DNA from: Pictodentalium vernedei
Taxonomy: Eukaryota; Mollusca; Scaphopoda; Dentaliida; Dentaliidae
Reading direction: 5' to 3'
Length of the DNA stretch: 64,000 nt
Assembly: GCA_031216915.1 (NCBI GenBank)
Contig: CM062292.1
Coordinates: 68,312,790-68,376,789 of the forward strand
Shown here: positions 1-9,735 of the stretch, one piece after another
Layout: each line of letters opens with the position of its first letter
How positions within the stretch are numbered: position 1 is the stretch's first letter
Program-made: the position numbers and the translations under genes
Notes under the pieces: generated by a model
Seen by the model: only the letters and a program-made list of their open reading frames with translations
Database searches by the model: none
What the model was told of the DNA's origin: nothing

Positions 1-1215
1 TTTACTATAAAATTTAGATTTCTTGAAGAAAACTCTTTAAAAATAAACTCATAAAAATGTACATTATGACTTTATGAGTGGCTGGTGAGTTGTGCATCAT
101 AAGGTCAAGGTCACTGAACAATAATTTGTTCTCTTGACTGTAAGAATCTAACATTTGTTTGTCCAGACCACTGTATTTTTGCAACAGAAATTTATCAACA
201 TGTGTACTATGAGAAGGTGATGTGTCATGTTTTATAATATGATCTGTAGGACCAAGATCAAGGTCACAGAGCAATATTTTGTCTCTCTGTGTTATAAAAA
301 TCATGTTTGCCCAGGGCTCAAAATAAGTGGTGTCGCGTCGCTTTTTGCTATGCAAAACTTGCAAAAAGCTACACAATGTTCAATTATGTATAGCATTTTG
401 CGATACAAGATAATCAACGGCAGCCTATTAGGCTGCAGTTGATTATCTTACATCGCAAAATGTAAATGAAAATTTGCAAATAAATTTGAAAACTAGTTCA
501 CTGATGCTTTACTTCTGATTGTGGAACATTCCAGGCATAACTCAGATTAACTCTCCATCAAGCATCATTAGCAACTTCATATGTAAGATGAATTCTATTG
601 GTTTAAATTCTTCCTGTTTTTACAACATTTTGCATAAAATGTACATTAAAAATAACTTCAAGCCCATCAAATTAAAAATTCCAACTTCCATTTTGAGAAC
701 TCTATTGATCAACCAAGACGCTATTTGAAAATATCCAAGTCCATGCAACCCTTAAAGGCAGTTCAGTTAAAAAAAAACATAGTAAATGTTTCATGTGTTG
801 CAGATCATTTGGAAATGCCCAGAAATGGATGGAAACTATTCTATCTACTTAGACGAATTCAATATAAAACAGCATAACATAACTCTGGTATACAAAAATA
901 GCTATGTAATTTTTACAAAATGCTATTCATTTTTTGGAAATTTGTAGCATTTTGCTACGCAAAGAAAAAAAGTGATTTTGAGCACTGTGTTTGTCCAGGT
1001 CCTAATTTCTCAACCACTGAATATTTTTGACAAAACTCTGTAAGTGTATGTATTATGAATAGATGGTGTGTCCACATAAAATCTGTACCTCAAAAAATCA
1101 AGATTGTAGGGAAATATTGTATAACTCTATGTATCAACATTTTGTTTGGCTGAACCATATTTTCTTAATCGCTGATTTTGCAAAAGTTTATGAAGAATAT
1201 GTACAGTGCACCCTG
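1..1215. repeat. Degenerate interspersed repeat, split by a hAT-like element
   Basis: Low-complexity, AT-rich non-coding sequence with loosely repeated phrases such as AAGGTCAAGGTCACTG (near 103) and TTTGTCCAG-type motifs near 155 and 990. The two parts (1-303 and 988-1215) read as one old repeat interrupted by the element at 312-987. The short ORFs here have no recognisable domain. I see no host gene. Confidence 0.5.
312..987 (+). mobile_element. hAT-like non-autonomous transposon, copy 1
   Basis: The ends are imperfect inverted repeats: CAGGGCTCAAAATAA on the left, and a right end whose complement reads CAGTGCTCAAAATCA. The element is flanked by near-identical 8-bp direct repeats TGTTTGCC (304-311) and TGTTTGTC (988-995). 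An 8-bp duplication and CAGNGCT-type termini are hAT hallmarks. There is no transposase ORF. A hairpin around 413-452 reads GGCAGCCTATTAGGCTGC. An inverted second copy lies at 19213-19863. Confidence 0.8.
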
Positions 1216-1428
1216 TTAACCCCCTTCACTCTGATGTCAAAATACCAAAATTTCAGGAAGCTGTTTTTTCCCATAATGCATCTAGAAATTTAACCAATTC
1301 AATCTCGTTTGACAGAGCTCATTGAGCTCTGTCAAACAAGATTGAATTGGTTAAATTTCTAGTTGCATTATGGGAATTTTTTTCTGTCTGAAATTTAGAT
1401 ATTTTGACATCAGTGTGCAGGGGGTTAA
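1216..1428. mobile_element. Palindromic piggyBac-like MITE (family B)
   Basis: The element is a near-perfect palindrome bounded by TTAA and ending CCCCCTTCACTCTGATG / CATCAGTGTGCAGGGGG. TTAA target duplication with C-run termini is the piggyBac signature. The centre (about 1309-1340) is the hairpin TTTGACAGAGCTC ATT GAGCTCTGTCAAA, also found in the TA-flanked MITE at 18240-18667. It is non-coding and about 213 bp long. Confidence 0.8.
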
Positions 1429-3345
1429 TTGGATAGCCAATTTGCCATTTAAAAATATCCAATTAACAGGATTTGGGTCATCTTCCTGTCTTGAAGTGAT
1501 AAACTGAACATTTAATCATTGAGCTGTGTCAAACAGGATAGAATAGATTAAATATTGGATATTTTGAGGCCAAAATGTTCTCCACCTATTGAGAACTCAT
1601 TGAGATCTGTCAAACAGGAGAGAATAGATTAAATATGGGATGTTTTGAGGCCAAAATGTTCTCCACCTGTTGAGAACTCATTGAGCTCTGTCAAACAGGA
1701 TTGAATCAATTTAATATGGAATGTTTTGAGGCCACAATGTTCTCCACCTGTTGAGAACTCATTGAGCTCTGTCAAACAGGATAGAATCGATTAAATATGA
1801 GATGTTTTGAGGCCAAAATGTTCTCCACCTGTTGAGAACTCATTGAGCTCTGTCAAACAGGATAGAATCGATTAAATTTGGGATGTTTTGAGGCCACAAT
1901 GTTCTCCGCCTGTTGAGAACTCATTGAGCTCTGTCAAACAGGATAGAATCGATTAAATATGGGATGTTTTGAGGCCACAATGTTCTCCGCCTGTTGAGAA
2001 CTCATTGAGCTCTGTCAAACAGGATAGAATCTATTAAATATGGGATGTTTTGAGGCCACACTGTTCTGTACCTGTTGAGAACTCATTGAGCTCTGTCAAA
2101 CAGGATAGAATCGATTAAGTATGGGATGTTTTGAGGCCACAATGTTCTGTACCTATTGAGAACTCATTGAGATCTGTCAAACAGGAGAGAATAGATTAAA
2201 TATGGGATGTTTTGAGGCCAAAATGTTCTCCACCTGTTGAGAACTCATTGAGCTCTGTCAAACAGGATTGAATCAATTTAATATGGAATGTTTTGAGGCC
2301 ACAATGTTCTCCACCTGTTGAGAACTCATTGAGCTCTGTCAAACAGGATAGAATCGATTAAATATGAGATGTTTTGAGGCCAAAATGTTCTCCACCTGTT
2401 GAGAACTCATTGAGCTCTGTCATACAGGATAGAATCGATTAAATATGGAATGTTTTGAGGCCACAATGTTCTCTACCTGTTGAGAACTCATTGAGCTCTG
2501 TCAAACAGGATAGAATAGATTAAATATTGGATGTTTTGAGGCCACAATGTTCTCTACCTGTTGAGATCTCATTGAGCACTACCAAACAGGATAAAATAGA
2601 TTAATTATGAGATGTTTTGTGGACACAATGTTCTGTACCTGTTGAGAACTCATTGAGCGCTGCCAAACAGGATAGAATAGATTAAATATTGGATGTTTTG
2701 AGGCCACAATGTTCTCTACCTGTTGAGAGCTCATTGAGCACTACCAAACAGGATAAAATAGATTAAATATGAGATGTTTTGTAGACACAATGTTCTGTAC
2801 CTGTTGAGAACTCATTGAGCACTGTCAAACAGGATAGAAAAGATTTAATATTGGATGTTTTGAGGCCACAATGTTCTCTACCTGTTGAGAACTCATTGAG
2901 ATCTGTCAAACAGGATAGAATAGATTTAATATTGGATCTTTTGAGGCCACAATGTTCTCTACCTGCTGAGAGTTCATTGAGCGCTGTCAAACAGGATAGA
3001 ATAGATTAAATATTGGATGTTTTGAGGCCACAATGTTCTCTACCTGTTGAGAGTTCATTGAGCGCTGTCAAACAGGATAGAATAGATTAAATATGGGATG
3101 TTTTGAGGCCACAATGTTCTCTACCTGTTGAGAACTCATTGAGCTCTGTCAAACAGGATAGAATAGATTAAATATTGCATGTTTTGAGGCCACAATGTTC
3201 TCTACCTGATGAGAGCTCATTGAGTACTGCCAAACTGGATAAAATAGATTAAATATGGAATGTTTTGAGGCCACAATGTTCTCTACCTGTTGAGAACTCA
3301 TTGAGCTCTGTCAAACATGATAGAATAGATTAAATATTGTCTTGC
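1429..3345 (+). repeat. 81-bp satellite array, about 22 monomers, MITE-related
   Basis: GAGAACTCATTGAG recurs at 1591, 1672, 1753 and onward every 81 bp to about 3340. Each monomer contains GAGCTCTGTCAAACAGGAT, then a GATTAAATAT-type stretch and TTTTGAGGCC. Variant monomers recur at a 567-bp offset (7 x 81): CAGGAGAG at 1615 and 2182, TTGAATCAAT at 1701 and 2268. A 162-bp dimer pattern appears later (GAGCACTACC at 2574 and 2736). The monomer resembles the reverse complement of about 18410-18510 in the MITE at 18240. Because 81 is divisible by 3, short repetitive ORFs arise at 2763-3009; they are artefacts. The flank 1429-1510 looks like a MITE end. Confidence 0.9.
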
Positions 3346-3479
3346 ACAAGGAAATAAAGCTGTTACCACTGGCCTGGATTGGACCATCGTCAACCTTTCA
3401 GTTTGAAGTTCAATGCTCTCACAAACCAGTTTTCACCATCAGACCGCGATCCAGTAACAACATGCATTCACCAGGTTTC

Positions 3480-3728
3480 TTAACCCTTTACCCAACGCAG
3501 ACGATATCAAAATTTATTATTTTAAATATCATTTTTTAATCTTTTTCAAAAAATTTCAACAAAACCATATCATGTGACCCCTCATTGGAACGAGCTCAAT
3601 GAGCTCGTTCCAATGAGGGGTCACATGATATGGTTTTGTTGAAATATTTTGAAAAATTTAATTTTTTCAACTGCTCAATTTGCATATTACGCGGGTGGAT
3701 GCGGGCGATTCGTTAGGTAAAGGGTTAA
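3480..3728. mobile_element. Palindromic piggyBac-like MITE, family A copy 1
   Basis: Bounded by TTAA with CCCTTTACCCAACGCAGACG at one end and GGTAAAGGG at the other. The inner arms ATATCATGTGACCCCTCATT pair around the core GGAACGAGCTCAATGAGCTC. The two outer arms differ: one carries GCAGACGATATCAAAATTT, the other GCGGGCGATTCGTTAGGT. The element is therefore a palindrome inside and asymmetric outside. It is non-coding. Further copies are at 3969, 6692, 35551, 36046, 37101 and 40159. Confidence 0.85.
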
Positions 3729-4109
3729 ACAAAATATCACAAAATCAAGACTGAATCAAGAAAAACAAATGAAAACAGCAGCTGAAGTTCAATTTTCTTT
3801 CATTTCTTTTTTCAAGATGGGACATTCTTCAGTGTTGTGGGGAGCAAAGCAGATAGAGAATTTTGACTGGATTACGACCAAATCAGAACCCAATCAAAAT
3901 TCTATGTCAGCTTTTGTTTTCACAGTACTGTAAAATTTAATCATCATGTACATGTAATTCTAAATTTTTTAAACCTTTACCCAACGCAGACGATATCAAA
4001 ATTTATTATTTTAAATATCATTTTTTAGCTCACCTACATCTGTAAGATGTGGTGAGCTACTGTGATAACCTCGGGCGTCAGCGTCGGCGTCGGCGTCCGG
4101 CGTGTCCAA

Positions 4110-5610
4110 TATTGTAAGAGTTTATGTTAAGGTGAATTTCTGAAGCATCAGTGGGCTCAGGCCTTTGATATTGCATATGTAGGTTCTAGGGGACTATTAG
4201 AACAGTATTTAACCCTGAAACTACGACTTTTTTCCAAATTTCAGCAAAAATTTTCTGCCAAAAGTTGTTGTAAGAATTTGCGTTTAGGTGTTGTAAGAAT
4301 TTGTGTTAAAGTCAGCTTTTGTGCAGATTGTGCTGGTTTAACTTCTCATTACTGTTGATTTTCATATTTCAATAACAACTGTAGGTATTAACCCTACTGT
4401 ATGCAGAAATTTAACGAAAATTTTCTTTTTTTTCACTCAAAATTTTCATGTTTTTCTCGGACTTAGTAAATTTTAAGTTGTAAAACTTTGTGTTTAAGTG
4501 AGTTGTGTTTCTATGTGTCTTTCCAGGTGATTAATATTCTACACTTGGGTTACTGAACTCCATTGCAGTAATATTTAACCCTCATTACATGCATATTTGA
4601 GGAATTTGAGGCTGATTTTCTGCCAAAACTTGTTGTAAGAATTAGCGTTTAGGTGTTGTAAGAATTTGTGTTAAAGTCAGCTTTTGTGCAAATTGTGGTG
4701 CTTTAATTTCTCATTACTGTTGATTTTCATATTTCAATAACAACTGTAGGTATTAACCCGACTGTATGCAGAAATTTAACTGAAATTTTTTTTTTTTTCA
4801 GTCAAAATTTTCATGTTTTTCTCGGCCTTAGTAAATTTTAAGTTCTAAAAGTTTGTGTTAAGGTGAGGTGTTAAGCTGAGTTCTCAAAGATCAGTGGGCT
4901 CAGGCCTTTGATATTGCATATGTACGTTGTAGGGGACTATCAGAACAGTATTTAACCCTGATACTACAACATTTTTCCAAATTTCACCTAAACTTTTCTG
5001 CCAAAAGTTGTTGCAAGAATTTGCGTTTAGGTGTTGTAAGAATTTGCGTTAAAGTCAGCTTTTGTGCAGCTTGTGCTACTTTTATTTCTCATTACTGTTG
5101 ATTTTCATATTTCATTAACAACTGTAGGTATTAACCCTACTGTATGCAGAAATTTAATGGAAATTTTCTTTTTTTTCAGTCAAAATTTTCATGTTTTTCT
5201 CGGACTTAGTAAATTTTAAGTTGTAAAACTTTGTAAACTTTGTGTTTAGGTGAGTTGTGTTTCTTTGTTTGTTTCCAGGCGATTAATATTCTATGCTTGG
5301 GTTACTGAACTCCATTGCAGGAATATTTAACCCTCATTACATGCATATTTGAGGAATTTGAGGCTGATTTTCTGCCAAAACTGGTTGTAAGAATTAGCGT
5401 TTAGGTGTTTGTGTTAAAGTCAGCTTTTGTGCAGATTGTGGTGCCTTCATCTCTCATTACTGTTTATTTTCTCATTTCAATAACAACTGTAGGTATTAAC
5501 CCTACTGTATGCAGAAATTTAACTGATTTCTTTTCTTTTTTTCAGTCACAATGTTCACGTTTTTGTCTGACTTACTCAATTTTAAGTTCTAAAAGTTTGT
5601 GTTAAGGTGA
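4110..5610 (+). repeat. ABAB higher-order tandem repeat, 743-bp period
   Basis: TTCTGCCAAAA recurs at about 4253, 4618, 4996 and 5370, giving units of about 365-378 bp. Two unit types alternate: CAGTGGGCTCAGGCC occurs only in units 1 and 3 (4149 and 4892, offset 743), while TGGGTTACTGAACTCCATTG occurs in units 2 and 4. This is a duplicated dimer. It is non-coding; the 66-residue ORF at 5405 is chance. Confidence 0.8.
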
Positions 5611-5760
5611 GGGGGATTTTTGGGACTTATATTCACTTTCTTTAAAAAAAAAATTTTTAACTTTTTTTTTTTAATACTTTCTCATACTTGTTACTAGTAA
5701 CATTAAGGCTTATTTTAGTTGTTGATTTGATGTATTTTTGTTGGGACTTATAGTCACTTT

Positions 5761-5907
5761 CTTGAATGAATGTTTTTCCGCAACTCCTCTTTAACCAATG
5801 AATGTACTTACAATTTCAGTGATTTATGAAAGCCTTGAATGAATGTTTTTCCGCAACTCCTCTTTAACCAATGAATGTACTTACAATTTCAGTGATTTAT
5901 GAAAGCC
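5761..5907 (+). repeat. Tandem duplication, two 73-bp units
   Basis: CTTGAATGAATGTTTTTCCG begins at 5761 and again at 5834, and both copies run to GATTTATGAAAGCC with essentially no divergence. The duplication is therefore recent relative to the surrounding repeats. Confidence 0.85.
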
Positions 5908-6323
5908 TTTCCTAATTCTTATTTATGATTTAATATCTGGCCTCACGATTCATATTCTTAATCATAAACATTTCTAAAAGAAAAAAATGCTTTTATATCC
6001 AATGATTTTATGTTGAATTGATATATAATAAATGCAGAAATATAGACTTTCCAAAGCCATCACATAAACCACATTAATCATTTGATGCCTAGTTAATGAT
6101 TTATATTAACTAAATATTAGGCATGTTACATTGGAACGACATTATCAAGCGTGAATGTAGGTGAGCGTTGGGATGTAACATCCCTCTTGTTTAAATTTTT
6201 CGTTCCATCGAGGTGTCACATGATATGGTTTTGTTGAAATTTTTTGAAAAATAATATTTTTTCAACTGCTGAATTTGCATATTACGCGGGCGGATGTGGC
6301 CGATTCGTTAGGTAAAGGGTTAA

Positions 6324-6425
6324 GCAAATATTTTCCATAATGCAGTTTGAATATTTAACCAAATGTACCTTGTTTGACAGAGCTCAGTGAGCTCTGTCAA
6401 CAAGATATGATTGGTTAAATTTATA
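6324..6425. repeat. Hairpin with the GACAGAGCTC core (core 2)
   Basis: TTAACCAAATGTACCTTG ... TTTGACAGAGCTC AGT GAGCTCTGTCAA ... GATTGGTTAAAT forms an inverted repeat at about 6356-6420. The core matches that of the MITEs at 1216 and 18240. It abuts the next MITE, so this is probably an old copy truncated by the later insertion. Confidence 0.6.
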
Positions 6426-6632
6426 GTTAACCCTTTTCCTAACATGAAAAGCAGACAACACTTGTAAACATAATTTTTGAACAACTAATTTTTTTCATTT
6501 TTTTTCTCAAAAACATAGAGCTTGTTCCAAAGAGGGGTCATAACACATGTTTTTGAGACAAAAAATGAAAAAATACTGAAAATTAATTGGTGACTTTTGT
6601 GAATAGCGCTGGCCGGTTGTGTAAAGTGTTAA
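6426..6632. mobile_element. Palindromic piggyBac-like MITE, family C copy 1 (degenerate)
   Basis: Family C has ends TTAACCCTTTWCCTAACATG and a GCCGGTT-type opposite end. Arms CTCAAAAACATAG / ATGTTTTTGAGAC flank a shortened core (CTTGTTCCAAAGAGGGGTC). Here the core has lost one arm. Other copies are at 17437, 28671, 32726 and 60328. Confidence 0.7.
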
Positions 6633-6691
6633 ACAAGAGAGAAACAGCGTAATTGGAGACAATTCTGTTAACATCACCAGAGTGCTAGGTA

Positions 6692-6941
6692 TTAACCCTT
6701 TACCTAACGAATCGCCCGCATCCGCCCGCGTAATATGCAAATTGAGCAGTTGAAAAAATTAAATTTTTTCAAAATATTTCAACAAAACCATATCATGTGA
6801 CCCCTCATTGGAACGAGCTCAATGAGCTCGTTCCAATGAGGGGTCACATGATATGGTTTTGTTAAAATTTTTGAAAAATTTAAAAAAAATTATATTTAAA
6901 ATAATAAATTTTGATATTGTCTGCGTTGGGTAAAGGGTTAA
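6692..6941. mobile_element. Family A MITE copy 3, next to the RAMAC exon
   Basis: A full-length inverted-orientation copy: TTAACCCTTTACCTAACG at the left, an intact core palindrome about 6780-6862, and GTCTGCGTTGGGTAAAGGG followed by TTAA at the right. It ends 61 bp upstream of the RAMAC start codon and about 28 bp upstream of a candidate splice acceptor. Confidence 0.85.
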
Positions 6942-7002
6942 ACTAATTTAACTTGCTTTCTGTTTTTCAAGCTGGCATTCAACTTTATACAATCAAAGAT
7001 AA
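6942..7002 (+). promoter_or_regulatory. Probable 3' splice site and 5' UTR of RAMAC exon
   Basis: A pyrimidine-rich run CTTGCTTTCTGTTTTTCAAG ends in AG at 6970-6971, followed by 31 bases and the ATG at 7003. This has the form of an acceptor preceding a coding exon, implying a non-coding first exon upstream, beyond or within the repeats. Alternatively, transcription could start here; I see no TATA box. Confidence 0.5.
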
Positions 7003-7259
7003 ATGGCAGATTCTAAAGAGACAGAGGAAGACCGTGACAATTCCGATAATGTAAATATACATCAAGAATGCAAGTCACATGAAGATAAGGAAAGTTCTGA
7101 TGATGTTAATATACAACCAATTCTGGAAGAATACAATGAAATGTTCAAGAACAGATACACTGAAGAGGATGAGGATTATAAGAAGACTATATCAAAACCT
7201 CTACTACCACAACCATGTGTAAAGAATTGGTCTAATAAACAACCATACAACAGGAACAG
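7003..7259 (+). CDS. RAMAC: RAMAC-like RNMT-activating mini-protein, coding exon 1
   Basis: In other animals RAMAC (RAM, FAM103A1) binds and activates the nuclear cap guanine-N7 methyltransferase RNMT. This exon encodes residues 1-85 and two bases of codon 86. Residues 1-39 are an acidic, Asp/Asn/Ser/Glu-rich stretch. From about residue 40 follows the family core: EEYNEMFKNRYTEEDEDY, then a K-P-L-L-P stretch and V-K-N-W. This matches the vertebrate pattern of E-E-M-F-x-x-R-F/Y-T-x-x-D-x-x-Y, a proline-containing linker and W. Asn/Arg-rich sequence (YNRNR) begins the basic tail. The exon ends AACAG|GTATTA, a good donor, in phase 2. Reading through would stop at 7317 with no family similarity, so splicing to 33088 is the better model. 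The acidic leader is longer than I recall for vertebrate RAMAC. Confidence 0.85.
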
Positions 7260-7327
7260 GTATTATTACAGCTCCGTCCAAGTACATGTTCATATTATTG
7301 TCTTTTATTTTTCATAGCTGTAGAGTA

Positions 7328-7640
7328 CAGTTAAAACTAGAAGTCCTGTCATGAACTGTGCACTTATCGAGGCTTAATTGCATGTAGGAATTCCGTGCAA
7401 TTGCCATATCAAAAGGTATCCAAAGCACGGCAGGTTCTCCTGGTTACTCATAGCAAACACAGGCAATGTTTCTGCCAAAGGACCTCCAGGTTACCCAGAG
7501 GTCCATTGGGTGAAACATTGCTTGTGCACAGGCCACATGTAAGAACTTGATAGCCTTACTATGGTCATAACGTGTAGATTAATGCACAGATCGATGTGCT
7601 ATTTGTGCGCATTTCATGACAGGACTTCTGGTTTTAACTG
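7328..7640. mobile_element. mariner-like palindromic MITE (family M), copy 1
   Basis: Terminal inverted repeats CAGTTAAAACTAGAAGTCC / complement, bounded by TA on both sides (7326-7327 and 7641-7642). TA duplication and CAGT ends are Tc1/mariner hallmarks. The central hairpin has arms CCAATGGACCTCCGG / CCGGAGGTCCATTGG, here partly decayed (AAAGGACCTCCAGG). About 313 bp, non-coding. Other copies start at 9354 (interrupted), 21637, 21953 (partial), 22843, 26675, 27485, 30884 and 38823. Confidence 0.85.
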
Positions 7641-7879
7641 TAGGGTCCAGTGAATATTTGAGATTCGTTTTGATATTGATACCATACGTCTGCTTCGAGA
7701 TCGATCCTGAATCAGTCTCAAGATTCAATTTTTTCGAATCTCTCGTACTAACTTCAGTTTGTTACATTTCCAACTAAAACTGGATAAAATTGTCATTAAT
7801 CATTCATGCAGGCTCATTTCCTATTTAATTGAGTAACTGACAATGATTAATTGTTAAGTAAATAGTGAATTTTGCCCAG

Positions 7880-7990
7880 ACCATTATCCATAGTTTTAGT
7901 TTTTGAAAGCTTAACTTGTTATTATTCACATTCTTAAGAACATGAATAGAACAAGTTAAGCCTTCAAAAACTAAAACTATGGATGATAGG
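7880..7990. repeat. Long hairpin
   Basis: ATCCATAGTTTTAGTTTTTG at about 7887 and its complement ending ACTAAAACTATGGAT at about 7984 form arms of about 35 bp, including AAGCTTAACTTGTT / AACAAGTTAAGCCTT, around a 30-bp loop. It is probably a small foldback element; no clear target duplication is visible. Confidence 0.6.
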
Positions 7991-8079
7991 CCTAGCTGTT
8001 TCAGCAGACGGTTCACCAACCAAAAACATTCACGTTCACTAAAAAGCAAATTTATCAACATCCTAAGAAGTCTCTGTTA

Positions 8080-8320
8080 GTCTTTTGGGGTCAGTAGGTC
8101 AAAGGTCAAGGTCACTGTTACTATAAATAGATTTTTTGGTTTCCGTGCAATAGCTTTAGTTTTCTTTTGTCTATTAAGCTATATCTTCATATTGTGGTTG
8201 CATTTGAGAATTCGATCATTGGGATTGCATTTGGGGGTCAATAGGTCAAAGGTCAAGGTCACTGTTACTATAAATAGATTTTTGGTTTCCATGCAATAAC
8301 TTTAGTTTTCTTTTGTGTAG
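8080..8320 (+). repeat. Direct repeat with AGGTCAAAGGTCAAGGTCA blocks
   Basis: Two units of about 145 bp share AGGTCAAAGGTCAAGGTCA (8096-8114 and 8243-8261) followed by CTGTTACTATAAATAGATTT and TAGTTTTCTTTTGT. The AGGTCA half-sites are spaced as DR1 and DR0 arrangements, like nuclear-receptor elements. This may be only the composition of a dispersed family; related text occurs near 103 and 251. Confidence 0.65.
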
Positions 8321-8329
8321 GAAGCTTTT

Positions 8330-8950
8330 ACTTCATTGTCTCCCGAAAATTTTTTGTTTTGGGGAGACTATAGTAATAAGTGATATCCGTCCATCTGAGA
8401 TGTTCCGTCCATGCTTCAAGACATCCGTCCGTTCATCTGTCCAAAACACTTTGGCGTCCAAATTTTAACTTGAGTTTGGGGAATTGATCGTAACCAAATT
8501 TGGTACACGACTTACTTGAGAGGTAATGCTGATTAAGTTTGAAAATGGACATGGTCGGTTTATTTTCACCAGACTTATGGTCCGTTTTCGACTTAGGAAA
8601 CATGTTTTTTGTAATGTCTGAATTTTAACTTGGGTTTGGGTGAATTGATTGCAACCAAATTTGATATACATCTTACTGGGGAGGAAATACATCACCTTCA
8701 GATGGCTGAATGGCAAAGGGGGGTATTTCTCGTGAGCTCCCCGCTCATTTTGTTTTTATTTATGTACAACTTTCATCTGAGCTATATGTTTTGTGAGATG
8801 ATGAAGATGATTGATACCAAGCTATATTCCTATGGAAAAGATTCGAGAGGAAATGAAGCAGTCAGCCGATTTTGAATCGAACCAAATATCTACTTAAGAT
8901 TCAGTATCGAATCAAATCAAATCTTGAAGCTTTGGAAGGCTCTAATTTCA
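8330..8950 (+). repeat. Degenerate dispersed repeat, no gene seen
   Basis: Contains two loosely similar units (AATTTTAACTTGAGTTTGGG at 8461 and AATTTTAACTTGGGTTTGGG at 8621, each followed by an AACCAAATTTG motif) and simple CCGTCCATC phrases. The 81- and 83-residue ORFs here overlap on opposite strands and have no domain. Confidence 0.45.
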
Positions 8951-9210
8951 TCCTTGGGCAAGGCACTTAATCCTGATTGCCCATGTGGTGGCACTGTGTG
9001 CTTAGGTATAAATCACAGTACACTTGCCTTCAGCTGCTGCTAACTCTGCTTGTACATGTACAATGTTACTAAATTATCAAGTCTGACAGTTGCTTGGTGG
9101 ATCTCAGTGTGTACTTTGGCTTCCTCCAACTGTAAAATTGTCAAACACTATGTGTTCCTGGCGGTTGAAAGTGTTGCTAAACCCCAATATGCAAACAAAC
9201 CTGTTGCAGA
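8951..9210 (+). mobile_element. Old 5'-truncated SINE fragment
   Basis: Begins TCCTTGGGCAAGGCACTTAA, the conserved SINE body motif seen intact at 17057, 33991 and 41944. Diverged CTCTGCTTGTACATG and TTGCTTGGTGGATCTC blocks follow, then a GTTGCTAAACCCCAATATG tail. There is no head and no clear target duplication. Confidence 0.65.
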
Positions 9211-9494
9211 ATGATTGTTCAAGTAATTAGATGTATGGTGACTTTTGTTTAACCCTTAAGGGCCTATTTCCAACTTTGGTCAATTTTTACTGTATTAAAA
9301 CAGGTGCTCCAACTCGCTGTGTTTGGGTAAACTTGCAAGGTACACTCTAAGTACAGTTAAAACTAGAAGTCCTGTCACGAAATGCGCACAAATAGCATGT
9401 CGATTTCCGCATTAATCTACGCGTTATCACCATAGGAAGACTACCAAATTCTGTACATATGGCATGTGCACAAGCAATTTCTTTTCAACCTACT

Positions 9495-9735
9495 CACAAT
9501 TGTTTACAATTGGCTGTAACATAAGTGCAAGCCCTACTTCGGAACTAACTCAAGCTTTTAGAATCTTTTCCAAACGAGTTGGAAAAGTACTAGAGTGCAA
9601 AAGCACGAAAAAGATCGAAAAAAGGGTCGAGCGAGACCAGCGCTCGAAATTACAGGTACTCTCTCTGCACACCTCTTGCGTTTACCGAGCGCATGCACAA
9701 CAACCGTGACGTTAATTCCTTTATTTTCCGCCATT
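9495..9735 (+). repeat. DIRS left inverted terminal repeat
   Basis: About 240 bp from CACAATTGTTTACAATTGG to TTTTCCGCCATT are the inverted complement of 15663-15901, with few mismatches. A unique outer 16 bp (9479-9494, TTCTTTTCAACCTACT) precedes it. In DIRS elements the promoter is expected in this repeat. Confidence 0.9.

Larger units (their letters stand above)
4027..6200. mobile_element. Unclassified insertion with CTCACCTACAT ends and internal tandem repeats
   Basis: Starts AGCTCACCTACATC; near its other end the complement ATGTAGGTGAGC occurs (about 6155-6166). This short inverted repeat is not quite terminal. The start also forms a hairpin (CTCACCTACAT ... ATGTGGTGAG). A GCGTCGGCGTCGGCGTCCGG run follows at 4080-4100. 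No transposase ORF is visible. Similar TAGCTCACC-type starts occur at 25738. I cannot assign a superfamily; Helitron or another non-TIR element is possible. Confidence 0.5.
3969..6323. mobile_element. Family A MITE copy 2, split by a 2.2-kb insertion
   Basis: The left part (3969-4026) matches the first 55 bp or so of family A (CCTTTACCCAACGCAGACG). The right part (6201-6323) resumes at the core arm CGTTCCATCGAGGTGTCACA and runs to GGTAAAGGGTTAA. The intervening 4027-6200 is foreign, and some core sequence was lost at the junction. Confidence 0.75.

Noticed and set aside
2763..3009. Repeat-protein ORFs inside the satellite
   Set aside because: The monomer length is divisible by 3, so open frames on both strands follow automatically; there is no start context or domain.
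1429..3345. CRISPR-like array
   Set aside because: The 81-bp units are contiguous with no unique spacers, and the genome is eukaryotic; this is a satellite.
7260..7317. Exon 1 read through to a stop at 7317 (104-residue protein)
   Set aside because: The extension is hydrophobic and unlike RAMAC; a good donor lies at 7260 and the tail exon fits in phase at 33088.
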